NCBI GenBank assembly: GCA_029850565.1
Contig: JARCRR010000113.1
Span: forward strand, 1 to 6,867
Direction: 5' to 3'
From: Gallionella sp.
Lineage (GTDB): Bacteria > Pseudomonadota > Gammaproteobacteria > Burkholderiales > Gallionellaceae
Length of the DNA stretch: 6,867 nucleotides
The position numbers and the translations under genes are program-made. The notes below the pieces were generated by a model that had not been told where the DNA came from, did no database searches, and was given only the letters and a program-made list of their open reading frames with translations. This document shows positions 1-5,787 of the stretch, piece by piece; position 1 is the first letter of the stretch; each line of letters opens with the position of its first letter.

Positions 1-339
1 GTGGAGGATGTGGTCAAGGTAAACATGTTCTTTCTTGATCATCCCGGCAAGTCCGGCATCTTCAATCTGGGAACGGGGAATGCACAGAGCTTCAACGACG
101 TAGCCGCTGCCACCATCAACACTTTGCGTGCAGCCAAAGGCGAAAGCGCACTGACCTTGGCGCAGATGCATGAACAGCAGATCATCCGCTACATCCCGTT
201 CCCGGATGCGCTGCGCGGGAAATATCAAAGCTACACACAGGCCGACATCACCGCTTTGCGCGATGTGGGGTACGGCGAAAACTTCCTGACCGTCGAACAA
301 GGGACGGCTCGCTACGTCAATTACATGCTGTTGAAGTGA
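1..339 (+). CDS. hldD: ADP-L-glycero-D-manno-heptose 6-epimerase, C-terminal part
   Basis: This is the last 112 codons of the epimerase that converts ADP-D-glycero- to ADP-L-glycero-manno-heptose, the last step in making the activated heptose of the LPS inner core (cytoplasmic, NADP-dependent, extended SDR family). The 5' part, including the Rossmann fold and catalytic residues, lies left of the window, so the GTG at base 1 is only an internal codon. The visible part matches the family's substrate-binding half: GIFNLGTG (residues 19-26 of the fragment), then YIPFPDALRGKYQSYTQAD (64-82) and a closing TVEQG...Y segment, as in E. coli HldD. The stop is TGA at 337-339. No terminator follows before the comEA-like gene 59 bases downstream, so read-through transcription into it is likely. 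The assignment is secure; only the fragment can be judged. Confidence 0.93.
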   Translation: MEDVVKVNMFFLDHPGKSGIFNLGTGNAQSFNDVAAATINTLRAAKGESALTLAQMHEQQIIRYIPFPDALRGKYQSYTQADITALRDVGYGENFLTVEQGTARYVNYMLLK

Positions 340-398
340 ACTAGGAGAGGGTGTGAAATCCGCGGCATCCGTCGCTTAACTTTGTGAAAGGAAATGTT

Positions 399-827
399 AT
401 GAAGAAAGTCTTACTGTCTTTGGCCACGTTTTTTGCATTCAGCAGTTTTGCATTTGCAGCAATCGACTTGAATACGGCAACCAAAGAGCAATTGGAAAGT
501 CTGAAAGGTGTCGGCCCTGAAAAGGCTCAAGCTATCATCGACTATCGACAGGCCAATGGTCCGTTCAAGAGCGTAAGCGACCTTGAGAACGTCAAAGGAT
601 TCGGCGAAAAGAGCATCAAGAAACTGAAAAAAGAAGTGTCCGTTGGCGGCGCTTCCGCTGACAAAAAAGAAGACAAGGCCGACAACAAAAAGATGAGCAA
701 GGAAGAGAAAAAGGCTGCAGAAAAGTCTGAAAAAGAAGCCAAGAAAGCCAAGAAAGAAGATAAAAAAGAAGGCAAAGAATCTAAAAAAGAAGATGCTCAT
801 GAGCATCATGATGCCGCAAGAAAATAA
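399..827 (+). CDS. comEA: Exported ComEA-type helix-hairpin-helix DNA-binding protein with Lys/Glu-rich tail
   Basis: A predicted 142-residue exported protein. Residues 1-20 form a Sec signal peptide (MKK, hydrophobic core, cleavage after AFA). Residues 21-80 are a ComEA-type tandem helix-hairpin-helix: IDLNTATKEQLESLKGVG, then AIIDYR, then VKGFGEKSIKKL. Such domains bind the DNA backbone without sequence specificity; ComEA proteins hold incoming double-stranded DNA in the periplasm during natural transformation. Residues 83-142 are an extra low-complexity tail: 20 Lys, 11 Glu and 5 Asp in the last 54 residues, ending in a His cluster (HEHHD). The tail is not part of the minimal ComEA fold. 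The ATG at 399 is chosen because AAAGGA (387-392) sits 6 bases upstream and it begins the signal peptide exactly; the GTG at 384 would add MKGNV and lose that site. The HhH assignment is firm. A role in competence is inferred, since no other competence gene is in view. Confidence 0.85.
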   Translation: MKKVLLSLATFFAFSSFAFAAIDLNTATKEQLESLKGVGPEKAQAIIDYRQANGPFKSVSDLENVKGFGEKSIKKLKKEVSVGGASADKKEDKADNKKMSKEEKKAAEKSEKEAKKAKKEDKKEGKESKKEDAHEHHDAARK

Positions 828-845
828 CTGTTCGTTTCAATTACC

Positions 846-876
846 AAACCCGCCACTTGTTTTCGGCGGGTTTTTT
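846..876 (+). terminator. Rho-independent terminator after comEA
   Basis: A perfect 9-bp stem, AAACCCGCC (846-854) with GGCGGGTTT (865-873), encloses a 10-base loop and runs into six T at 871-876. It lies 18 bases after the comEA stop and should end the hldD-comEA transcript, isolating it from cysK. Confidence 0.9.
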
Positions 877-983
877 ATGGCCGTTAGATTGGAATCTTCA
901 TAGCTTATGACTTTAGGTTCGTTAGCCTTGCGCTTGAATTCGGCTAGACTTCACGAATCAGAAATCCATTCAAGAGGTGAGAT

Positions 984-1958
984 ATGTCGAACGTATTCGA
1001 AAACAACTCCTTATCCATCGGACGCACACCGCTCGTTAAACTGAATCGTATCGGTGATGGCGCGAAAGCCAACATCCTCGCCAAGATCGAAGGGCGCAAT
1101 CCCGCCTATTCGGTCAAGTGCCGAATCGGTGTGGCGATGGTCGACGATGCCGAGAAACGTGGCGTTCTTGGCCAAGGCAAAGAGATCGTCGAGCCAACCA
1201 GTGGTAATACGGGTATCGCGCTGGCTTTCGTTGCCGCCGCGCGTGGTATCCCTCTCACACTGACCATGCCTGAGACGATGAGTATCGAGCGCCGCAAACT
1301 GCTCGTTGCATTCGGCGCGAAGCTGGTGTTGACCGAAGGCGCGAAAGGCATGAGCGGCGCAGTGGCGAAAGCCAAAGAGATCGCCGAGTCCGATCCAAAA
1401 TATGTGCTGTTGCAGCAATTCGAGAATCCGGCCAATCCTGCGATCCACGAAGCCACGACAGGGCCCGAGATTTGGAACGACACCGATGGCAAGATCGACA
1501 TCTTCGTGTCTGGCGTGGGCACCGGCGGCACCATCACCGGTGTATCGCGCTACATCAAGAACACCAAAGGCAAGGCGATCCGTTCAGTCGCGGTCGAACC
1601 ATCGGCGAGCCCCATCTTGACGCAGAAACGTGCGGGCCAAGAGCTGAAACCGGGGCCACACAAGATACAGGGTATCGGTGCAGGCTTTGTCCCCGGCGCA
1701 CTAGACTTATCGTTGGTGGATGACATCGAGCAAGTCACTAACGAAGATGCGGTGTTGTATGCACGTCGACTAGCACGTGAAGAAGGTATCTTGTCTGGCA
1801 TCTCTTGCGGGGCGGCTGTGGCCGTGGCGGTACGTTTAGCCAAACGAGCAGAGAACGAAGGCAAGACCATCGTCGTCATCTTGCCTGACTCGGGAGAGCG
1901 TTATCTCAGCTCTATCCTGTTTGAAGGGTTATTCGACGCGACAGGCATCGCTATCTAA
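984..1958 (+). CDS. cysK: Cysteine synthase A (O-acetylserine sulfhydrylase A)
   Basis: A 324-residue cytoplasmic PLP enzyme that makes L-cysteine from O-acetyl-L-serine and sulfide. It is complete and of normal length. The PLP Schiff-base lysine is K45 in SVKCRIG; the Arg-Ile after it is the CysK signature (CysM has SVKDR). The substrate loop TSGNTG is at 72-77, the PLP phosphate loop GVGTGGT at 177-183, QFENPANP at 145-152, the GPHKIQGIGAGF lid segment at 224-235, and PDSGERYLS at 301-309. In the GIS-x-GA motif the first serine (S274), which contacts the PLP ring nitrogen in characterised CysK, is kept; the next residue is Cys275 where E. coli has Ser. The start is fixed by AGAGGTGA (973-980), 3 bases before ATG. 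The 156-base gap upstream holds the comEA terminator and room for a promoter; a weak candidate is TTAGCC (922-927), 17 bases, TAGACT (945-950). It is followed by its own terminator, so it may be monocistronic. Confidence in CysK over CysM is high. Confidence 0.95.
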   Translation: MSNVFENNSLSIGRTPLVKLNRIGDGAKANILAKIEGRNPAYSVKCRIGVAMVDDAEKRGVLGQGKEIVEPTSGNTGIALAFVAAARGIPLTLTMPETMSIERRKLLVAFGAKLVLTEGAKGMSGAVAKAKEIAESDPKYVLLQQFENPANPAIHEATTGPEIWNDTDGKIDIFVSGVGTGGTITGVSRYIKNTKGKAIRSVAVEPSASPILTQKRAGQELKPGPHKIQGIGAGFVPGALDLSLVDDIEQVTNEDAVLYARRLAREEGILSGISCGAAVAVAVRLAKRAENEGKTIVVILPDSGERYLSSILFEGLFDATGIAI

Positions 1959-1977
1959 CGCAAGCAGTGCAAAAGGT

Positions 1978-2006
1978 AACGCCAGCATTTATCATGCTGG
2001 CGTTTT
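1978..2006 (+). terminator. Rho-independent terminator between cysK and cysM
   Basis: A perfect 11-bp inverted repeat, AACGCCAGCAT (1978-1988) and ATGCTGGCGTT (1994-2004), has a 5-base loop (TTATC) and ends in TTTT at 2003-2006. It lies 19 bases after the cysK stop and ends only 19 bases before the cysM ATG. The T tract is short, so partial read-through into cysM is possible. Confidence 0.8.
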
Positions 2007-2025
2007 CCATTTACGGAACGGCAAT

Positions 2026-2913
2026 ATGTACAAGACGCTGGACGACTATGTCGGCAATACACCGCTGGTCAGACTCAAACGCATTCCGGGCAACACATCC
2101 AACATCATCCTCGCCAAACTGGAGGGGAATAATCCTGCCGGTTCGGTGAAGGATAGGCCGGCGCTTTCCATGATACGTCGCGCCGAGGAGCGCGGTTCCA
2201 TCAAGCCGGGTGACACGCTCATCGAGGCGACCAGCGGCAATACCGGCATCGCATTGGCAATGGCGTCGGCGATGCGTGGTTACAACTTGATTCTAGTCAT
2301 GCCGGATAATCAGAGTATCGAGCGTCGTCAGACCATGCGCGCGTTCGGTGCGGAGCTGATCCTCACCCCCAAGGAGGGCAGTATGGAATTGGCACGCGAC
2401 ACGGCGGAGGGATTGCGTAACGAGGGGCGCGGCATCATCCTCGATCAGTTCGCCAATCCGGATAATCCTCTTGCGCATTACGAAGGGACTGCGCCAGAGA
2501 TATGGCGTGATACTCAAGGCAGGATCAGCCATTTCGTCAGCAGCATGGGCACGACGGGAACCATCATGGGTTGCTCGCGCTTCTTCAAAGAGAAGAATTC
2601 CAACATTCAAGTCATCGGAGTACAGCCTGAAGAGGGTGCGCAGATACCGGGTATCCGTAAATGGCCGGAGGCATATCTCCCCAAGATATACAGCCCCAAG
2701 AACGTCGACGGTTTGGAGTATGTGGGCCAGCAAGACGCGGAAGTGATGATGCGTCGCTTGGCCAGTGAAGAAGGCATCTTCTGTGGCGTGTCATCTGGCG
2801 GAGCGTTGAGCGTGGCGTTACGTATCTCACAACAAGTCGAGAACGCGACCATCGTGTTCATCGTGTGCGACCGCGGAGATCGCTATTTGTCGACAGGAGT
2901 GTTTCCGGCTTAG
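2026..2913 (+). CDS. cysM: Cysteine synthase B (O-acetylserine sulfhydrylase B)
   Basis: A 295-residue PLP enzyme of the CysM type, which uses O-acetylserine with sulfide and, in characterised CysM, also thiosulfate to give S-sulfocysteine. Diagnostic motifs: EGNNPAGSVKDR with Schiff-base K42, EATSGNTGIALAMA (TSGNTG at 69-74), DQFANPDNP, VSSMGTTGT (172-179), the CysM-specific IPGIRKWP loop (R211 and W213 align with the Arg and Trp of E. coli CysM), GIFCGVSSGG, and VCDRGDRYLSTGVF at the end. It stops just after GVFPA, so it lacks the short extra tail of E. coli CysM (303 residues). ATG 2026 is chosen because MYKTLDDYVGNTPLVRL is the family N-terminus; the frame stays open upstream to 1921, but that stretch overlaps cysK and encodes the terminator hairpin. 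The ribosome site is weak (CGGA, 2014-2017). cysM is a different subfamily from cysK, not a recent tandem copy of it. Confidence 0.95.
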   Translation: MYKTLDDYVGNTPLVRLKRIPGNTSNIILAKLEGNNPAGSVKDRPALSMIRRAEERGSIKPGDTLIEATSGNTGIALAMASAMRGYNLILVMPDNQSIERRQTMRAFGAELILTPKEGSMELARDTAEGLRNEGRGIILDQFANPDNPLAHYEGTAPEIWRDTQGRISHFVSSMGTTGTIMGCSRFFKEKNSNIQVIGVQPEEGAQIPGIRKWPEAYLPKIYSPKNVDGLEYVGQQDAEVMMRRLASEEGIFCGVSSGGALSVALRISQQVENATIVFIVCDRGDRYLSTGVFPA

Positions 2914-2928
2914 GCTGGCAGCATCAAC

Positions 2929-2958
2929 AAAAACGGCGCTTCATAAAGCGCCGTTTTT
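2929..2958. terminator. Bidirectional terminator between convergent cysM and barrel gene
   Basis: A perfect 13-bp inverted repeat, AAAAACGGCGCTT (2929-2941) and AAGCGCCGTTTTT (2946-2958), has a CATA loop. The GC-rich core is flanked by five A on one side and five T on the other, so it can work on both strands. It fills most of the 62-base gap between the cysM stop and the stop of the minus-strand barrel gene. Confidence 0.92.
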
Positions 2959-2975
2959 GTGGGGCGATACTACGA

Positions 2976-3962
2976 TTAATAACGGTGATTGATTCCAAGT
3001 GTGAATGATTGGCTGGTAGTCAGTTGTTCGCCGTTTACGTTTTGTGAGATCGGTAGTTGCCATAATCCATAAATATTCGTTCCTGTTGCAATCGCAAAAG
3101 TCACGCCTGGAGTCAGGTACAGGAATTTTCCGCCTGTTGCCGTTCCTGCCATACCAGTGGCATCTGCTGGAGCTGCCAATCCGCTGTCCTGCGCATTGTT
3201 CTGATAGTTGATCTGGAGCAAACCGCTTGCTTTGTTATTGAATGCATAGCGCATACCTGCGTCTATGTTGATCTGATTGCCGGGTTTGAAGTCTGCAAGG
3301 TGATTGATCGAAGTTTGCAACAGTGCCTGTGCGAAATAGCTCAGGGAATCTCCACGCGTTCCAGATTGCCAAAAAGTGCCTACGATCAGATCAGTGCTGC
3401 CGTTACCCGGCTGCAAGGGAACCTCACTTGGGATCATGCCTTGGTCATTGGTGATGTTTTTACGGCCCGTCGCCAATTTCACACCTGCCTTGATGCCAAA
3501 CCCGCTCATGTCGTCGAGTGCGAAGCGATAGCGCGCAACGGCTCTGATGTCTCCCAACGCTTTTGCGTCAAATGTTTCGATAGTGGGCGCGGTCGGATCA
3601 GCGATGGTGTGTTGGTGATTTCGCATCACATAGGGCAATTGCAACGAGAGCCCAAACGAATCATCCAGGGTGTAGTCCACTGTGGCAGTGATCAGGCTTA
3701 ATTTGGTGGCCAGGTTTTCCACCTCGTCCCCGGGGTTAAGTGTTGGATCGGTGGGGGCGGGGGCGGTTACCTTACTGCTTCCTGCACGCAACTGATCTAT
3801 TTTGGCCTGGCTGTACCGCAGGTCGATACTCAAGCCAGGTTGGTTGGTGCTGTGTTCATCCCAATTGGTATTGACGTTGCAGGCCGAGCTACCGCAACTT
3901 GCATAGGCGCCGGAGATTGAAATAAAGGGCAGACAAAAGGCGATAAAGCGTAAGTGACGCAT
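2976..3962 (-). CDS. Uncharacterised exported protein, probable outer-membrane beta-barrel
   Basis: A 328-residue protein that I cannot assign a function. Residues 1-21 are a Sec signal peptide (MRHLR, hydrophobic stretch, SGAYA cleavage site). The mature N-terminus carries a close cysteine pair, C23 and C28, followed by NTNWD (31-35) and LSIDLRYSQ (44-52). The rest alternates polar and hydrophobic residues in short strands separated by Gly/Asn/Asp-rich turns (for example SFGLSLQLPYV, GIKAGVKLATG, QINIDAGMRYAF, SGLLQINYQ, FTLGINHRY), and the chain ends in an aromatic residue (Tyr328), as outer-membrane barrels do. The overall look, including GNGSTDLIVGTFW (187-198), recalls the phenol MetA-pathway/transporter-like barrel group, but this is a resemblance only. 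A histidine pair (H116, H118) sits after a predicted strand. ATG 3962 has GGAAGAG (3976-3970) 7 bases upstream. It lies 83 bases downstream of amiC on the same strand with no clear terminator between, so co-transcription is possible; I see no convincing promoter of its own. Confidence 0.75.
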   Translation of the reverse strand: MRHLRFIAFCLPFISISGAYASCGSSACNVNTNWDEHSTNQPGLSIDLRYSQAKIDQLRAGSSKVTAPAPTDPTLNPGDEVENLATKLSLITATVDYTLDDSFGLSLQLPYVMRNHQHTIADPTAPTIETFDAKALGDIRAVARYRFALDDMSGFGIKAGVKLATGRKNITNDQGMIPSEVPLQPGNGSTDLIVGTFWQSGTRGDSLSYFAQALLQTSINHLADFKPGNQINIDAGMRYAFNNKASGLLQINYQNNAQDSGLAAPADATGMAGTATGGKFLYLTPGVTFAIATGTNIYGLWQLPISQNVNGEQLTTSQSFTLGINHRY

Positions 3963-4045
3963 GATGTAACTCTTCCGAAGAATCGAGGAGAAAAGATGCT
4001 AGCGCAAAACATCAACACGCCTATGCGGCATATTGTCGCAGTTGT

Positions 4046-5329
4046 TTACGGATTCTGTGCCACACGCTGCTTCGATAGCGCCGGATTTGCCGCGAAATAA
4101 CGTTTGATCCCGCCAAGTATGGCGCGTGCCATCTCGTCTTGGTAGTCCTCATCTTTCAATCGTTGCTCCTCATCAGGATTGCTGATGAAGGCAGTTTCGA
4201 CCAAGATGGAAGGGATGTCAGGAGATTTCAATACGGCGAATCCAGCCTGTTCGACATGGCCGCGATGCAGTGTGTTGATGTGCCCGACTTCTTTGAGCAC
4301 ATGTTTGGCCAGTTTCAGGCTGTCATTGATGGTGGCGGTCTGTGACAGGTCGAGCAGCGTACGAGCGAGATAAGGGTCTTTGATGGCGAGATTCACACCG
4401 CCGATCAAGTCGGCTTCATTTTCTTTCTTTGCTAGCCAACGTGCCGAGGCGCTGGTCGCGCCGCGTTCAGACAATGCAAATACAGAGGAGCCGCGAGCAT
4501 GTGGTTTCACGAAAGCGTCGGCATGGATGGAAACGAACAGATCAGCATTGACCTTGCGCGCTTTTTCCACGCGACCGACCAAGGGGATGAAGTAGTCTCC
4601 GTCGCGTACGAGGACACCACGCATGCCCGCTACCTCGTCGATCTGGGCCTTCAATTTACGCGCGATAGAGAGCGTGACATGTTTTTCATTCGTACCGCGA
4701 TGTCCGTGCGCTCCCGGATCTTCACCACCATGCCCGGCATCGATCGCTACGATGAGGACGCGATTGCTCAGTTCTGGCCGTGCTGAGGGAGTCGCTTTCG
4801 GAGCGGGCAAGTCAGACAACTCTACACTGGGCCTGAGTGCGACAGGGGGCGGGGCAGTGGCCCCACTTGTGGCGAGTTTTGACTCACCTTGTTGAGCCAA
4901 TGCCATCAACGGGTCGATGGCGACCAGCGGGTATACATCCAGCACCAGACGGTGACCGTATTCCCCCACAGGCTTGAGGCTGAACAACTGCGGCTTTACT
5001 TCTGACTTCAGATCGAGCACCAAACGCACCACGCCGGGTTTGAAGCGTCCCACGCGCACACTCTTGATGTAAGGATCGTCGTTGCCAATCTTGTTCACCA
5101 ATTCGTTCAATGAGGCATTGATCGCCACATCCTCAAGGTCGATCACCAGACGTTCCGGATTCTTGATGGTAAACAGGTTGTAGCGGATGGCTTGCTTCGA
5201 TTCCAGCGTGAGGCGCGTGTAATCCTGTGCAGGCCAGACACGTGCCGAGTTGATGGTGATCTCCGCCCAAGCCGACGGTAGCCAAAGCAACGTGGCGATC
5301 AGAACTAAACGGGTAGCGCGTTCAAGCAT
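4046..5329 (-). CDS. amiC: N-acetylmuramoyl-L-alanine amidase, AmiC/AmiB type
   Basis: A 427-residue periplasmic zinc amidase that cuts the amide bond between N-acetylmuramic acid and the stem peptide, splitting septal peptidoglycan during cell separation. Residues 1-22 are a Sec signal peptide (AWA cleavage) without the twin arginine of E. coli AmiC. An N-terminal AMIN domain (about 24-135), which targets the septum and binds peptidoglycan, is followed by a Pro/Ala-rich linker (about 150-188) and an Amidase_3 domain (about 190-412). Visible zinc ligands are H200 (DAGHGG), E215 (NEKH) and H269 (SIHAD); the catalytic glutamate is E378 (VETAFISNP). The segment ENEADLIGGVNL to TATINDS (303-336) matches the region that in AmiB/AmiC carries the autoinhibitory helix relieved by EnvC/NlpD-type LytM activators. 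Its start overlaps the end of tsaE by 25 bases, with AGGT (5338-5335) 5 bases before ATG, so translational coupling is likely. The symbol amiC rather than amiB is a convention. Confidence 0.93.
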   Translation of the reverse strand: MLERATRLVLIATLLWLPSAWAEITINSARVWPAQDYTRLTLESKQAIRYNLFTIKNPERLVIDLEDVAINASLNELVNKIGNDDPYIKSVRVGRFKPGVVRLVLDLKSEVKPQLFSLKPVGEYGHRLVLDVYPLVAIDPLMALAQQGESKLATSGATAPPPVALRPSVELSDLPAPKATPSARPELSNRVLIVAIDAGHGGEDPGAHGHRGTNEKHVTLSIARKLKAQIDEVAGMRGVLVRDGDYFIPLVGRVEKARKVNADLFVSIHADAFVKPHARGSSVFALSERGATSASARWLAKKENEADLIGGVNLAIKDPYLARTLLDLSQTATINDSLKLAKHVLKEVGHINTLHRGHVEQAGFAVLKSPDIPSILVETAFISNPDEEQRLKDEDYQDEMARAILGGIKRYFAANPALSKQRVAQNP

Positions 5330-5775
5330 TGTTGACCTGCATCGGTATAAGCATGTAGCAATAGTTCACGCTCGTCTTGGAGTATCTGGAAAGTGAGGCT
5401 GATATCTGCCGGTGGTAGCAATCCGCTGGCTTGCTCGGGCCACTCCACCAGGCACACATTGATGCCATCAAACTCGTCACGGAACCCGGCGCTTTCCCAT
5501 TCATCGGCACCGCGGAAACGGTATAGATCGAAGTGGCGCAAGTTCAATCCTGCCACCGTGTATTGCTCGACCAGAGTGTAGGTCGGGCTCTTCACTCGCC
5601 CTGTATAGCCCAACGTTTGCAATAGCGCGCGCACCAGTGTCGTCTTGCCTGCACCCAAGTCGCCGCGCAGATAGATCACCAGACCAGGGCGCAAAGTGCG
5701 TGCGAACCGCGTCGCAAAGGCGATGGTCGCAGCCTCATCGGGCAGGTGTATTCGGCTATGATTCGGTTCATGCAA
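5305..5775 (-). CDS. tsaE: tRNA threonylcarbamoyladenosine biosynthesis ATPase TsaE
   Basis: A cytoplasmic P-loop ATPase that works with TsaB and TsaD to transfer threonylcarbamoyl to A37 of ANN-decoding tRNAs (t6A). With the start chosen here it has 156 residues, a normal TsaE length. Motifs: Walker A GDLGAGKTT at 38-46 (K44), SPTYTLVEQY at 63-72 (the switch-like segment), HFDLYR at 81-86, and VEWPE at 110-114. There is no in-frame ATG near the N-terminus. TTG at 5775 is preferred because GAGGTG (5788-5783) lies 7 bases upstream; the TTG at 5790 would add five residues and put this site inside the gene. tsaE leads the tsaE-amiC unit, overlaps amiC by 25 bases, and overlaps the divergent queG start by about 18 bases, so its promoter must lie inside queG. 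The assignment is secure; the exact start is likely but not proven. Confidence 0.93.
   Translation of the reverse strand: MHEPNHSRIHLPDEAATIAFATRFARTLRPGLVIYLRGDLGAGKTTLVRALLQTLGYTGRVKSPTYTLVEQYTVAGLNLRHFDLYRFRGADEWESAGFRDEFDGINVCLVEWPEQASGLLPPADISLTFQILQDERELLLHAYTDAGQQCLNALPV
5744..5748 (+). promoter_or_regulatory. Shine-Dalgarno site favouring the queG ATG at 5758
   Basis: AGGTG lies 9 bases before ATG 5758, inside the 5' part of tsaE. No comparable site precedes the alternative ATGs at 5770 and 5797. Confidence 0.5.
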
Positions 5776-5787
5776 AACGTGACACCT
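5744..5787. repeat. Inverted repeat formed by the two divergent Shine-Dalgarno sites
   Basis: AGGTGT (5744-5749) and ACACCT (5782-5787) are exact reverse complements, 32 bases apart. Each arm contains the ribosome site of one of the divergent genes queG and tsaE. In either mRNA the ribosome site could pair with the distal arm, which lies within that gene's own coding sequence. The repeat is visible directly; any regulatory effect is inference. Confidence 0.4.

Noticed and set aside
411..809. Long minus-strand open frame opposite comEA, very rich in Phe
   Set aside because: It is the mirror of the Lys/Glu codons (AAA, GAA, AAG) of the comEA tail, which read as Phe and Leu on the other strand; it has no family motif, and the plus-strand gene is clear.
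1011..1537. Minus-strand open frames of about 145 codons opposite cysK
   Set aside because: They lie wholly inside a well-supported cysK and show no recognisable motif or ribosome site.
1921..2025. N-terminal extension of cysM by 35 codons from TTG 1921
   Set aside because: It would overlap the end of cysK and translate through the terminator hairpin; the CysM family N-terminus begins at ATG 2026.
2293..2733. Minus-strand open frame of 146 codons opposite cysM
   Set aside because: Shadow of cysM with no motif of its own.
984..2913. cysK-cysM as a recent tandem gene duplication
   Set aside because: The two proteins carry the distinct signatures of the A type (SVKCRIG, GPHKIQGIGAGF) and the B type (GSVKDR, IPGIRKWP), so they are ancient separate subfamilies.
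3300..3701. Plus-strand open frame of 133 codons opposite the barrel gene
   Set aside because: The minus strand has a complete gene with signal peptide, ribosome site and terminator; this frame has no such support.
3894..3962. Lipoprotein signal at the start of the barrel protein (YASC before C23)
   Set aside because: The -3 position is Tyr rather than Leu or a similar residue, and AYA fits ordinary signal peptidase I cleavage; the barrel-like sequence also argues against a lipoprotein.
3963..4045. Terminator or promoter between amiC and the barrel gene
   Set aside because: Only weak short inverted matches (TGCG/CGCA at 4024-4040) and no paired -35/-10 at proper spacing could be found.
5746..5757. 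GTG 5746 as the queG start
   Set aside because: Its codon overlaps the AGGTG site that best serves ATG 5758, and the extra residues do not match the QueG N-terminus.
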